The notes below the pieces were generated by a model. It was not told the origin of the DNA. It worked only from the letters and a program-made list of their open reading frames with translations, and searched no databases. Below are positions 51,791-64,000 of a DNA stretch of 64,000 bases, piece by piece (positions within the stretch are counted from its first letter, which is position 1; every line of letters starts with the position of its first letter). The stretch is from contig NC_060235.2 of the NCBI RefSeq assembly GCF_021155775.2, forward strand, positions 26,762,607 through 26,826,606. Direction: 5' to 3'. The stretch is from Neodiprion pinetum. Taxonomy: Eukaryota; Arthropoda; Insecta; Hymenoptera; Diprionidae. Made by a program: the position numbers and the translations under genes.

Positions 51791-53207
51791 GAGTGGATAG
51801 AAGCCCCGTCATCTAAACTGAGGATTGTAGGGAAAAGGGTAGAGACCAGCTGGAGAAATAGTTTTTTCGCGATACTTTTCAGCTTCAGCACCGTGAAAGG
51901 GGAAGAGGAAAAAGTTTAGGTTTGTTGGTAAAATATTAAAATCGATTCATTTCCGTCTTCTGGTAGAATCGAAGGTTTAAATTAAATTGGTCATACGATT
52001 CTTCATGCATATCATTTGATTGTAAAATCCTGCAAGTTGCAAATTTTTTCATCGAGCGGTTTCCGAGATTGTCGCGGGAATTTGTCGGACTGACCAACGA
52101 ACTGACATCTTTCTATTTCTGGGATTCTAGAGGTTCGAAAACGTAAATAATCGTTGAAACTAGAAAAATTTATTTTCGATTGAAACTAATACTTTTCTTG
52201 TATCACTAAAGGTATTCGCAACGACGATAGTAAACACGAATAAAACAACATTCTTACTATGCAATGGAAGAGAATCCAACGAGGAGAGTAGTATCTTTTA
52301 GGGGTGTTTTCTTCCCCCAAATCATGGAGCCTCTGATGTGTAATTTCATTCATTTGGCCTTTCCTCACTTTGGTTAAAATTAGCAATTCACTGAGTGAAT
52401 CGTCTTAACAAACAAAATCTGTCGTGTATTTTCGCCTGAAATATTCATTTTCGTTGTTGCTCTTAAAGTTTCGGCGACAGGTACTCGTAGATTTAAGTTT
52501 AAGTGGATGTGTTATTATTTGAGAGCCATGGTGAAGCGTAACTGGAACTACACGTCAAAAGTGGAGCTACCTATTTTCGGCAAAAAAAAAAAAAAAAAAA
52601 AACCAGAAGTTTCAGAAGAATCTGTGATCCGGAGATCTGGTACTCTTCTTATTATAAATCGAGATATCATTTTTTTTTTTCTGATTCCGTATTCAGTTTT
52701 CCTTTCCCTTTTACCAACCTTTTATTAAGATGTTGGGGCCCATTCATCCTTAACCGCTGACTGGAGATAAAGTGTAGGTAAAAACGGTCGCCCCTCTCCT
52801 AATTATTGGTATCCGGGGGTAATTGCACTTTTCTCTACACTCACCGACAACTCTTTTATGGGATTTCGATGTAAATGAGTCGGTAACTGCATAAAATTGC
52901 AATTTCACCTGTAGTATTCACTTCCTTCTACCTACCACCGTAAAGTCCACATTAGGTCGACTGTCTTTAGATCCACAAAGGTGATATTCCATGAACAAAA
53001 TGCACTAAACTTGTCGTAAATTGGATAATTCAGTAAGGTTTAACACCTAATATTCTCTGACAGTATTAGTTTTCTTTCTACGAGATTAGAAAAAATTTTG
53101 TTCAGTAGACTTGTGACTCACGTATTTTAAAGAAAATACCAAGTTTCGCTGCCAACACTGCAGTTGCGGTTAGCTTCGGCTTTATGTCAGGTTCTTCCCT
53201 CGACGTC
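51791..53207. other. Non-coding DNA
   Basis: A 20-base A run lies at 52582-52601 and a T run at 52671-52680. At 53150-53195, words resembling the end of the dispersed 200-bp repeat (CTGCCAAC, TAGCTTC, GCTT) suggest a decayed fragment. No gene is recognised. Confidence 0.4.
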
Positions 53208-53211
53208 TTAA

Positions 53212-53349
53212 CCCCTTGATGTTCTACACACGGTGTACGCAACCTCAATTTTCTAATTTATACTGAGTGTACTTTTTACACTAAGTGTCTAATTATTATG
53301 CCGGCACTGAAGTGGGGCGGTAAACTGCAGACCGGATGGTGTTAACAGG
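53212..53349. mobile_element. Possible small TTAA-flanked piggyBac-like remnant
   Basis: TTAA at 53208-53211 is followed by CCCCTTGATG. TTAA at 53350-53353 is preceded by an end that reads CCTGTTAACA in reverse. The ends agree at only about six of ten positions after TTAA, so the call is weak. The interior is about 138 bp with no frame. Confidence 0.25.
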
Positions 53350-53353
53350 TTAA

Positions 53354-56300
53354 GGGCTCATTGGCACAAGAATTCGCTACCGGCGTCAAAAGCCAGTAAA
53401 GAAAAGAAAAAACAAAAGGAAGTAAGTTGAGGGCTACGTTAGGTTGCACCGGTGACTCGGGCGCTTAGATGATTTTCTTTGTTATAAAAAATGATCCATA
53501 ATCTTTGCATAAACTATCAAGAAGCTTGACTTGTTGTAATGACTGCAAGACACACTGATTGTACGGTAACTGTAAAAGTTCTTTTTACGCTTCTAGGCCT
53601 CTTGCTAATTGAATTAGCAAAACTTATATACTTCAGGTTCGAGTTAAGGATATGAACTAAGAATTAACAAACACCCGAACGTGTGAAATTTACCTGTATA
53701 ACATCAAGTTGAAAAATGAAAGCGCATATTACATAAAACGTTGACAATTCCGTGAATGATTTAAATTTCCAAGCGGGTCGCAAGATTAAACATATTATGC
53801 ATAGAAGACACATCGATTATGCAACGACTGGAATTTCGCAGTATGTAACTTGTAATCCTAGTCAGTAATAGCCTCGTTGGAATCTTGAGATTGGATCACG
53901 TCCTGTTGGTGCAGATTACGATGCAACTCGTTTTGACTGACGAAGAGAACTGTCACTTTTTAACACTCCTAATCTTTTGATCTAGGACGTTTTTCGTCAA
54001 TGTCGATCTCTTTTCGCGACTGAAAAAAAACTTCTGTCAAACAATTATAAGTCTTTCCATCATTGTTTTCACATGATGTGAAACAGAACTAACCGGCAGA
54101 TCGATTTGCTGAACTACATAGCCATGGTTATTTATAGGGAAAGATTTGAGAGTTTGGAGTCGCTTTATAATCACAGCGTATTTGAAATACCTATTTTGAA
54201 AACAGTATCTCGAAGGTTGTCTCTTCCACTGTCAAATTCCGCCCGTATCATTCTGTCACGCTTTTCTCTTTATTTCCGTGGCGTCTAAGTTTTCCTCCCG
54301 ATCGAGAATTCGAAACGTGGTCCCGAACTTTTGGGCCTTACTTTACATACCTGAAACAAGTATCCTCAGGGACCCGTAACGCCCAAGTTGAACGCCCTTC
54401 GTACATCGCTGTGCATACGCCAGGTGGTGAACAAATTTATGCCCGTTGTAGCAGACAAAAGTCAGTTTACAATGGAGATAAGAATCGTCATATTTTTTCT
54501 TTACCGTTGTGGGGCAGATTAATTTTGTGCAAACATGGTTTACAAAATAATAGTGTAAATTTAAATGGTGGGAAATTATTTAGGTACATCCGATTGCGTA
54601 TTCACGGATTTTTTAAATTTATTTTCCACTTGTATCTCGAAACAATGCATCTGAAGTTCCTCGGTGAGTTACGCACTTCTCCGACCTCTGCAACGAGTGT
54701 AACAGACATTTTGCTGGATTGATCTTTCAGTCATCAACAAACTCAAAGCAGAGCTTCAAAATCGTAGATCTGTTTATTTAATATCGAGTTACCGGTTCCA
54801 TCCATCGATTTCAAATGGTTTTTCTTTTTATTGTTGCAGGTAGGACATCTTTTTTCTTCACTCCATTGGGGTTTGCAACATTTGTCGACTGACACGTGTT
54901 CTCGTTATACGCCAACGCTTCCGAAACAAAGATGCAATAAGTATATGGGACATTATTCTCAAAATCGAATAGCTTCGAAAAGTCAAATTTTTCTTCGTTT
55001 GTTCTATGGAAGAAAAACATCAACTTGATTTTTATTAGATTTCCATACCAATTCATTTCTGTGTTCAAATTCTTGAAAACCATAACCGCTCCTTTCCATA
55101 TAAAATGTAATTTTTTGTTAAAACAAAATGCGAAAAAAATGAAACTAATGAAAATTGCACTTTTGATAGTTATTACGATTTCAAGAAAAATATCCCACAT
55201 ACGAACATTGTTGCTTCAGATGGAACAGGGCAAGTATGTATTTAAATGTTCTCATCGTGCTTCTTTGGAAAAGGTATGTCCATGCCGTTTCACAAAAGAA
55301 CTCACCGGTTCAAGACTGCTAGTTAGATTCAACGGATTGATCGAAACATGATGTCGAAGTACTTGAATGACATAAAATATATAAACCAACCAGTCAGCTG
55401 AACAGGATAAACTCAATTATTTAGCACTATTGGTGACTAAGCCATAAAAATTTCAAGTCATTGATCTTTGAATATTAAAAGCTCTCATTTAATTTCCAGA
55501 TTAAAATGCGAGTGAGAATCAGCAACAAGTATATTTATGCTGTTTTCTATCAATCCGTATTTCTGACTTTATCCGCCTTTATTCTTTAGGCCGCCTGAAT
55601 CGAAAGTTAGGAACCAGAAATAATTGTATATAAAATCACCAGAAATCTTACTTACGTGAATAATGGCGGATATGAAAGGAAGAACATTTCTAACTATGTG
55701 GTGGATATAAATCTGAGAAAATTCGACTGACACAAGCTAAGACATCAACGATTTGCGAAAAGGTTTAGTAATTGAAACTTTCAGAACGATTAAACTCTGC
55801 TGTTTTTGTCCCGATTCTCTCGTTTCCGATCTAATTTTACTTACCATAAAAATCTGCATAATGCTCCTGAATTTTTTTTCCCATTCAACATATAATTATC
55901 ACGATCGGGGGTAAAAATAAATTTCTTTACATACTGTGGGTAAATTATATTTTTATCGACAAACGTATTGCGCTTTATAAATATACCATCAGCTATAACA
56001 TTTACCGAATATTTCTCAGACCTCGCGCATAAGATCTTATCAGCTAGCAGACAGAGGAGCCGAAAACATAAGAATAGGATTAGCAACATGAAATTTGAAT
56101 AACTTTGCACGTTCTAATCACAAAACTTTGCCCTAATAATAAATTGCTGATATGCTAGCGTGTGTCGTTCGAATTTGCTCAGCTTCATTTCCATCATGTA
56201 CCAGGAATGTTGTTTCATTTGTGTTCACCGTCGTTAACGCAAACGACGTTTCCGCAGAATGTATTACGTTCTAAACGGTTTCCGGTCGATTTATTCTTGC

Positions 56301-57099
56301 ACCGAACTTTGCGGATCACACGAGGTGTCAAAAATTTCCACCAACAAAATTATCTGGTCGGTTGCCGCTGCGCCGTCCGGCATGTTACCAACACGGGTGT
56401 GTCGGTGTGCGTTTTTACATAGGTGCCGTCTGTCCATCGTCCGCAAGACTGAGCGACACGCAGACGGATCCGCCCCACGTCGCTTTGCTATATATAGGCG
56501 AGAGTGTTGGGACGAATATAGGCAGGTATACAGGGTTTCCTATTTTAGATTATGTATCGGAGTAAGCATCTCGGTAAGTAAGTTCCGTTCTCTGGTCAAA
56601 AAGTCTCCGTGCTTTCGTATCGCCCTCGAGATATCCCCACGCCAATTTTCAATCACGCATATATGTATATTCGAAGCGTGACAATCGGACGAGTGAAGGA
56701 AATGACAATGGTAGGAATAAAAATTGCGAAAGAAATGAAAATGGCGATATTTATTTACATAGAAATCGAACAACTTATCGACTCTTCGAATCACACGCTA
56801 TTGTGCCGAGACTACCTTTATACCAAAATAGTATTCTATGGTTTTAAAAACTTATAATTTATGTAAAACTTGTATATGTGTAGAGGGGTAACTTGGGAGA
56901 GAGGAAATGAAGTATTCCTTCGATTTTTACGATTTTTTTCAATCCATTTCTTTCTAACAATAACAATTTACGTTACATCGCAATAATCATTATCGAACAT
57001 TGAAAACCTATTAGTCTACTACGAGAAATAGTGAAAAACCGCAAAGAAATATGTTTCGAAAGTTCTCCGACCATGCAGAAAACGTTTATAAAATAGGTG
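53354..57099. other. AT-rich non-coding DNA
   Basis: No gene is recognised. The largest frames (54811-55200 minus, 129 codons; 54411-54722 and 55025-55351 plus; 56259-56681 plus, 140 codons) have no recognised family, use AT-rich codons, and overlap one another on opposite strands. The minus-strand 129-codon frame starts with a hydrophobic stretch but is otherwise featureless. Confidence 0.45.
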
Positions 57100-57730
57100 G
57101 TAAGAATAATACCTAATACTATGACTCTAAGGGTTAATGCGGCAACTGATGTTTCGCTTAAATACGTGTCGCTACCAGCGACACCGACGAATCGGCCAGC
57201 GCTGCCTGCCGCTGTTACACCGAGTACCACCTAAATGCCTGCTATGATCACGAGTAAAACTTAAAAGGCCACGCCGGGCTTGGCGCAGCGCGTGTATGTG
57301 TAGTTGGTCCGCCTGCAGCGTGGGCACAACGAATACGAACGACTAATACCATACTTTTCTCCTCCATCTGTTGTCCGTGTGGCCTGGACGATAGGTATAT
57401 AATCCGCCTTGTGCTACCAACGCGTTACACGCGTTACACACGTCCACGCGAGTGACGCACGCACGTGTTCCCAATGATATTAGGGCACGTAGTGTGGACC
57501 GAAGACGCGGACACTCTCCTTCATGGAAACGTTGTTCCCAATCTCTTTTGCCTCGTAGACCTAGGCAGCGAGTCCGGAGTCACGAACTCTGGTGAGAAAA
57601 CGAGATCCGGTCAGTCGATCTTTACCAACCTTTTGACAAAGGATGGTAAGGCAGATTTACCGGTTTTGAGCATTTGGGTGATTTATACGTATATCTTAAT
57701 TTTTGATTACCAACGAAGCGTGACGAAACA
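57100..57730 (+). promoter_or_regulatory. Moderately GC-rich patch with two donor-like sites
   Basis: A composition shift is visible at 57130-57620. On the + strand there are GAACTCTG|GTGAGAAA (GT at 57591) and AAGGATG|GTAAGGC (GT at 57646). An 89-codon frame (57465-57734) runs across both donors but has no known domain. It could be a non-coding or unrecognised exon. The evidence is weak. Confidence 0.25.
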
Positions 57731-59299
57731 CTAAAACTTGGTCAACGTCGGATTTTAGTCTTGAATCGCGTATAATAACGGAAGAGACTAAAAGACGAAA
57801 AAGACTATCACAAGTGATACTTTGACCACTGTTGGTGCTTCTGCTGTCCTATCTACACATTTTTCTTAACAGTCTGTAGGAACTAGGTGTTACATCTGAA
57901 ATTTCGACCAATCAAACAGCTTGATCGAAAACTCTAATAGGTACTGATGTCTCGAAGCGTGAATGAAACTTGGTGTAACCTATTTCAAGAGCACAAAATT
58001 GTTAACTTGTTCGTTATCAAAACTCGCAAATATGTAAAAACTTGATGAGGTTTCGACGAATCTAGATAATCGATCGAGTCTTCGGATACGTTAGGTTTCG
58101 TAAAGGCGTTTTTTGTCAGTTGACGTTGAAATCATTCAGGCACGATTGTGATTATTCCTGGGCAAAGTATCCCGCATGCGTTGAACCAGGAGGATGTGCG
58201 CGTTTTTCAATCAATACTCAAACCACATTTACGCACGATATGCAATCCTTTAGACCACTTTCCCTGTACGACATGACCCAATCGAAATGTTTCTAGAAAT
58301 TCGATGTACAGGCACTAGGCGTGTAATTTGAGTAAACACGTGCGATACGGTATCTGTGCAATTCTTGACATAGAGGTTTTTCCTCTTGGCATTAGCAAAA
58401 TATTGTATAAATTAATACATCTACAGATCATATAAATATGCATACACAGGTTAGTCGGTGTGTCTCAACAACTCTAATGTATTTTACATAATACACTAAT
58501 AACGCTTATTTATCAATGCAATTTTTTTTTATTTCATACACATACAATTCGGAAATCATGCGGACCTAACATATGAATAAATTATTATTTCGACTATACA
58601 GCTGTTGACGGGGGGAATTTAAACGTCGATTCTGTTGCTTTCCACTAGTACAGCAGCTGTCAAATTGGTTTTGTAGAAAATATATATAAACTTCGTTCAA
58701 GTCCGGGAGGGGATTGTAAGGTAGTACAATCGTCTCCCTCCCTTCCTGTCAGGTCCAACTTCTCGCTTCGGTAGGTTCGGTGCACACAAGTAAAGTGTAT
58801 CTATATACGCGAAGCCGCTGACCTTTTTTTTTTTTTTATTATTTTTAAACCGAAGATGTGAAATTAAGAAAAATAAACATAATAATAATAATAACAGGAC
58901 TATAAATATTCGCTCGGCACAGAATGAGTAACCGGACAGTATGTGACGCGTACAGATACATATATATATATATATATGTATACGCACACGCAGAGTTGTG
59001 CTTATCGCGTTCTTTCGCGTATAAATTACTAGAATAATCTACAGGATATATAAAACATCTATGCGTGAATACAATCTGTCGTACTTCTCTTTGGGTATTC
59101 GATTTGTAACTCGATGGATCATCGTAATGTATAAGCTTGTCTATATTTCTACTTGTCGGTGAAAACGGAAATTGGTAAAAAGAAAAAAAAAAATTGATCC
59201 AACGGCAACGAGACTAATTGTAAGACGACGATTAGTACAATCAGAAAATAGCGTAACAAGGAAGGTCTAGAAATGCAATACTGTACGGAGGCGTTATGC
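57731..59299. other. AT-rich non-coding DNA
   Basis: No gene is recognised. T runs lie near 58528 and 58825-58838, and a short TATA tract lies at about 58960-58980. Confidence 0.5.
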
Positions 59300-61320
59300 G
59301 AAACTGCGGGAGAAACGACGGAAGGAGGGAATGAGTAGGTGTATGAGCGCAGATATATATGTGAACTACACGAGACGGCGCATGGCGGAGAGCGGCGGCA
59401 ACGTGAATAAAACACACAGCACATACGGAATTGAGAATCGTCGCGAATACCCAACTATATATATATATATACACACACACACGCACACGCATGTATACGC
59501 GTATAAATTTGACTAGGAGCAGAAAGACAACGGCAGGAGTTTGCTCGGACTCGCGGAGAGGAGACAAATCGAGGTGGGAAATTTCGACGGCGTCTATACC
59601 GCGGCACCGCGCACTTACATGATAGAAAAAACTGTTCACCTTTGAGGTAACACATACCCGACGATGCGAAATACGAAACGGCGCAGGTGTGCTCGCCGCT
59701 CAACAAATGTAATATAAATGCATAATGCGCTCTAGCGTTTAAGGAAGGGAATTTTTGGCTAGTAAGCGTACCGTAATGACCCGCAGCGCACCGGTCCTTG
59801 GAATGCGGTAATTCGTCTCTTCCCGTCGCACCTGCAGGCATATACTTAAACATCGAGTGTATTGCGTGGAAACTTTGCGCGTCCGTCGAAGCTGCGTTTC
59901 GAACACGCGGCAAGTTTCACAGAAAACACCCGGTACGCACAGGTCGGAGAGAGACGTACGTACTTACCGTTAACTTTGGGCGAAAATAGTGCAGGGAAGA
60001 ATTCGTTGGTACGGTCGTAATAGACGACGCTTTCACGATACATACTCGGTGCATACGCGTTCTCTCGTCTCGCGTCGTACGTGTGTGTATTTCACACACG
60101 CACACGCACACTCGCAAACGGCGGCGGAGGCAGCTCAGCGCACCGCACCGCACGATCGGACAAAAGATAATCGCGGCTGTCGTGACGCTCGCAGCTATAG
60201 TAGTAGGTAGTAGGTACAGAGGCGGCGAGCGGGGGCCGATGGGTAATAGGGAGCCACCGCCGCACAGATACGAACTGCTTCTCGGGGCGTCGGCAGGGGG
60301 GCGGCGGAGGGAAGGGGATGGGAAGGGGGGAGGTCTGCCTCGAAGCTTGGGAGTTGCGAGCACGCGCCCCTCCCGCCCTCCCTCTTTCCCCACTTCCCGG
60401 CATACCCGTCGGTCGAGAGGCAATGAGAAAGAGAAAGAGAAAGAGACGGCGCGCTCTTCTCCGTTATAGGTGTGTGTGTGTGTGTGTGCGCGCGCGCGCA
60501 ATGCATGTATGTATGTACACAGAGGGCAAAGATACGCGCGAGTCGGCTCGTCGGCTCGAAGCGCAAAGTCGCCCGTTCCGTCCAAAGCAAAGGGGAATCG
60601 GTATTAGGGGGTCGCCGGGGGAGGGAGGAGAAGCGGAACGGAGGAGACAGGCCGCCGGGGCAAACCAAGCCGAGCCGAGCCTAGCCGAGTCGAGCCCAGC
60701 AAAAGGTACGGCATGGGACGAGCCGAGGTGATACGGGCCTTCAGGTCGAGCGGGGATGGCGCAGGGTAGCTCGGACTCCGTCCGTCCATAGTTTGCGGCA
60801 TCGAACCGCTACGCGATGCGAGGGGAGTTTTGGTTGACTTGGTTCTCGATGCATTATTACTCATAGGAGCCGCGCTCCGATACTAGGCGGTTCAGGTATT
60901 CGATTGATTATCGTCGGTCGGCCGATGAATCCTTTATTGCGAACGGACCGGCTCGGCTTGCTGGGAGTTATTTCTTGAATTTCGAGATCTAGTATCGACG
61001 CTGCGCGATAAATCCGGAGATGAATCCCCTCGTATCCGTGGAACTTCACCCGTCGTGCTTGTTACTTTCGCCCTCTCATGTCGTGACCTACAGCCGGGTT
61101 GCGCCCGCGAGGTACGAGCCCTTTTAGCTACCGACGCGAATATTCTTTTTTACTTCGGTGTGATCCGTACCTGCAGCGGCGAGAAAACGTCGAGTCGGGC
61201 TACTATTGAGTATGCGGTCGTTGGAACGTTGGATGCACGTTGGAAGGGAAGGAAGGTCAATCGAACGCTCCGCCGAACGGAGGGCCTTGACTAGTTTCTC
61301 TCCTTAACGATAAGTGTATG
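59300..61320. promoter_or_regulatory. Large CpG-rich island with TA/CA and TG/CG tracts
   Basis: About 2 kb of strongly GC- and CpG-rich sequence. It contains a TATATA-CACACA run at 59455-59484 and a (TG)n-(CG)n run at 60470-60500. At 60670-60700 there is a GCCGAGCCGAGCC-type tandem. Many frames are open on both strands (up to 222 codons on the minus strand, 59917-60585), but none resembles a family. The most economical reading is a promoter/5' region of a neighbouring gene. Confidence 0.35.
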
Positions 61321-62480
61321 GGTAGTTTCCATCTCTCCACTCAGCCGGCTACTTCTTTCTTTTTTTCTCTCTCTCTCTTTCCTTCTTTCTCCGTCTACTT
61401 TTTCTTCTCGTTGGATTTACCCGTGGTGCTTACAGCCTCGGACTTTTGTTCAACGTGCTCGATCACGTTCCAACTTTATTAATGCGAAATTTAAACGAAC
61501 GTCGAGGAGATAACCGCGGCCAGCGTTGCCATTAACGAAATACTGACCTTGACAGTGTCCCTGTTAATACGGCTTTGCGTTTATTTCACTAATAAAGTGA
61601 ACACCGTCTAGCCACGGTCTGTCGGGATATTGGGAGAAAGAAAGGGGGAAAAAACAGCTAACAATGAACGGCATGTAAAACACATATCATAAATAAATTT
61701 CATTCACATTTGAATCTGTGAATCTCAAGCCACACGGCGAGAGTTTAGTCATAGTACAACAGTCGAGCGAAGATAACGATTGCGGCACAACTTTCAGTCT
61801 AAATTGTTGTCGTCGATGTACGCATCATCGATAATCTTTCGTTATTGAGGCTTATCGTTGCGTACAAGTCCCGTAATTACACTTGCCGGTGTATAAAGGT
61901 GGCATTTAGATCGTAGCTCGACTCGCGCGTCGCGTCGGTGCGATTGTTAACCGTACGCTTTACCCACTCTAAATGGTAATGCCAACACGACCGGAATGCT
62001 TGAGGCTAGCAGGCTGTTACTCGAACGCAACCACCGATGCATTTAATATTTACTACTGTACAGATCACCGCTGCAGCTATTCTAACGTCGTACGGAATAT
62101 ACCATAATTCCGAAGTCGCGTGACGTGACGGATATTGTCATAAACATGTAACTCGCAATCGTTTCGGGTGCGCATGACATAAAGAGCGATGAATCTTCGT
62201 CTCGAATTGCAAATAACAGTCGGGAACACGGGGATCCAGCATACGTGTACTTGGAACGTATCCCGCGGTCTCGTCCCGCGTTTATCAGTATGTTAATCGG
62301 TCAAAGTCGCACCGTGCAATATCGCAAAGGTTACAATGTACGACGATGTACAACAATGTACAACCTACCGCGACTCAGGATCCCGTCATGAAAAGATTCT
62401 TTGAAGCGTCGAAGAGTACCCGTATGCGTACGTATCGCGAGGTTGAAAATATTTTACGCAAGACCGTTGAACCAGCGTGA
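61321..62480. other. Non-coding DNA between CpG-rich islands
   Basis: A CT-rich tract lies at 61355-61395. The base composition is mixed and moderately rich in CpG, with no open frame of interest and no RNA gene recognised. Confidence 0.45.
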
Positions 62481-63821
62481 ATTTTTCATCGGTTCGGAAT
62501 CCTTCCTAAATCACACGGCGTCGTCGGGGCAATGACGAGACCGACGATGAGGACGAGGAGAGCCAACGAGTCGACGCGACGTGCCAACGAACGAACGAAC
62601 GCAACGATACGAACCGAACCTCGGAGAAGGAACGAACGCCGCCTAGTCGATGTAGGTACACGTATACCGTCACCCTCACCGTCACCGAGCGCCGAGCTAC
62701 GGTGAGACCGAACGAGAAGGGAAAACGGCTGCAGGGGGAGCCCGGGGGGACACCCGGGACGACGGCTGCGGGGAGGCGGACGATGGGGGGGGGGGGGGGG
62801 GGGGGTAGAGGGGAAGGAGAACCCAACTGCTGCCGCTGGCACAACGGTGGAAGCGAGGCCCGAGCAAAGGCAGATCGGGAACGGGAAGCGAGTACGAACC
62901 GAGCGCGAGGCAAGCGAGCGACCATCTTGCGTGTGCGATGCAACGCTCGGGAAGAGACACGACGAGCGGAGGAGCGGCCGCGGCGGGGTTACGATAATAC
63001 TTCAAATTTTCATTAATTACAAAGAAATCCCGTTTTCTCAGCGGCAATTTTTCTACCGCACGCGCGTTGTTTGTACGTGCGCGTACACGTATGTAGTACG
63101 ATGTGTATCTCGCTGTTGACGGTTGCGTAACACACCGAGCACGTGGATAAACTTCTCGCGCGCGCGCGCGCGCGTTTGTGTGTGTGCCTCTGTGTGTGTG
63201 TCGTGTGTCTGCGACCACGTGGTTTGCCGCGCGAGTTTAAACTGTGTTTTGACGTTTTTCAAACGTGGCGAGAGAGCGTGTATTTCGTTTTTTAATACAC
63301 AATCGCGTACTTGTTTTGTGCAGTTTTTTTTTTTGCTTTCCTTTTCTTATGTTTATTTAGGCTCATTTTTGAAGCAAAGGACGTTGCGGTAGAGCGGTGT
63401 GTCGCTGCGGGAAGAACGCTACAGAGGCCGAACAGCTGATCGATCAGCACGGCAATCGGCTTTCGCCCGGAGGATTATTATTATCTATGCGCTACGAAGC
63501 CGCGCTACGAGATTGATCCTTCTCGATTCCGACTCATTGTCATTAAATGACTTCGCGCTGCTTATAAGAAGTGTATATACATACACTTATATATATCTAT
63601 AACGCTGCTGTTGATCCACCGAAAGAGAACGAGCCAGTCTCCAAAGCTCCTCTTCGTAAAAAGAAGGTCTTCTTTGTTCGTTGCCGCTGCAGTGTAAGAA
63701 TCGCTGTGGAGTGGATAGCGGCGAGGTGCCGAGGCGAGTTAGAGTCGGTTGTACGTAGCTGGCGAACTGCATCGATTGTGAGATAGCTGGAGAAACGGAA
63801 AGACAGGAAGAGGGAGAAGGG

Positions 63822-63860
<39 letters not shown>

Positions 63861-64000
63861 CGAGCGAGAGACGGATTCGAAATCCGAAGGTATTATACGG
63901 CAGCCACAGGTATAATACTTGGGTCACGTCAAGGCGCGTCGTTTGCCGAGCTACGTTCCTCCTTCGCGGCCAGGTAACCCAAGTTTCGAGACCCAGCGCG
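62481..64000 (+). promoter_or_regulatory. CpG-rich island with candidate 5' UTR exon at the right edge
   Basis: The GC-rich stretch 62510-63000 holds a 21-base G run (62785-62805), and a (CG)n run followed by TG repeats lies at 63157-63202. A (GA)n tract follows at 63821-63868. Near the edge are donor-like sites GCCACAG|GTATAA (GT at 63910) and GCGGCCAG|GTAACC (GT at 63974). These fit a first exon of a + strand gene continuing beyond the window. Open frames on both strands are low-complexity and overlapping, so no coding region is called. Confidence 0.35.

Noticed and set aside
54811..55200. 129-codon minus-strand frame starting with a hydrophobic segment
   Set aside because: It is AT-rich, has no recognised family, and is overlapped by equally open + strand frames.
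59917..60585. 222-codon minus-strand frame
   Set aside because: It is low-complexity, lies in CpG-rich DNA where several frames on both strands are open together, and has no recognisable domain.
60757..60790. TGGCGCAGGGTAGCTCGG resembling a tRNA A box
   Set aside because: No matching B box (GGTTCGAATCC) or foldable cloverleaf follows.
1..64000. CRISPR arrays, rRNA or prokaryote-type operons
   Set aside because: No regularly spaced identical repeats or rRNA sequence were seen; the genes are eukaryotic, and Hr3 is split by introns.

Overview
The window is nuclear DNA from an insect. The evidence is the C-terminal ligand-binding half of the ecdysone-pathway nuclear receptor HR3 split by GT-AG introns, a polyglutamine-rich Mediator subunit 29 (intersex) gene, AT-rich non-coding DNA full of microsatellites, and remnants of DNA transposons and a Penelope-like retroelement. 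A hymenopteran source is my guess from overall character only; the sequence does not settle the order.

Layout. (1) 1-3135, + strand: the last three coding exons of Hr3 (643-915, 1916-2140, 2876-3135) with their introns; earlier exons (DNA-binding domain, hinge) lie to the left of the window. (2) 3136-22.6 kb: Hr3 3' UTR of unknown length and then gene-free AT-rich DNA. It holds a 39-bp-stem hairpin (4328-4430), degenerate ACTTCA-type repeats, long TA and AAT microsatellites, a small CACTGAG-ended MITE (13122-13311) and a long foldback element (13891-14193). (3) 22.59-24.1 kb: the single-exon Med29/ix gene on the minus strand, with a candidate divergent + strand gene whose first coding exon (24051-24103) would share its promoter. 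(4) 24.1-64 kb: about 40 kb without any protein-coding exon that I can name. It contains a series of GC/CpG-rich islands (25.3-26.7, 34.1-34.9, 38.5-39.2, 40.5-40.8, 44.4-44.7, 51.0-51.8, 57.1-57.7, 59.3-64 kb) carrying splice-donor-like sites and low-complexity open frames. These would fit alternative promoters and 5' UTR exons of one or more large genes reaching past the right edge. Between them lie a piggyBac-type MITE (33377-33617), a broken Penelope-like GIY-YIG element with a hammerhead-like 3' motif (36481-37200), a 735-bp TTAA-flanked element (42850-43584), a second CACTGAG element (44865-45263) and a tandem ~110-bp repeat (50235-50600).

The two confident genes are both regulators. 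HR3 is an ecdysone-induced ROR-type receptor; Med29/intersex is a Mediator tail/head-linking subunit which in Drosophila is also needed for female sexual differentiation. Nothing in the sequence shows that they act together. I found no tRNA, rRNA or CRISPR array and no multi-gene novel system. The most interesting material is the set of non-autonomous mobile elements, the long hairpin, and the possible divergent gene next to Med29.
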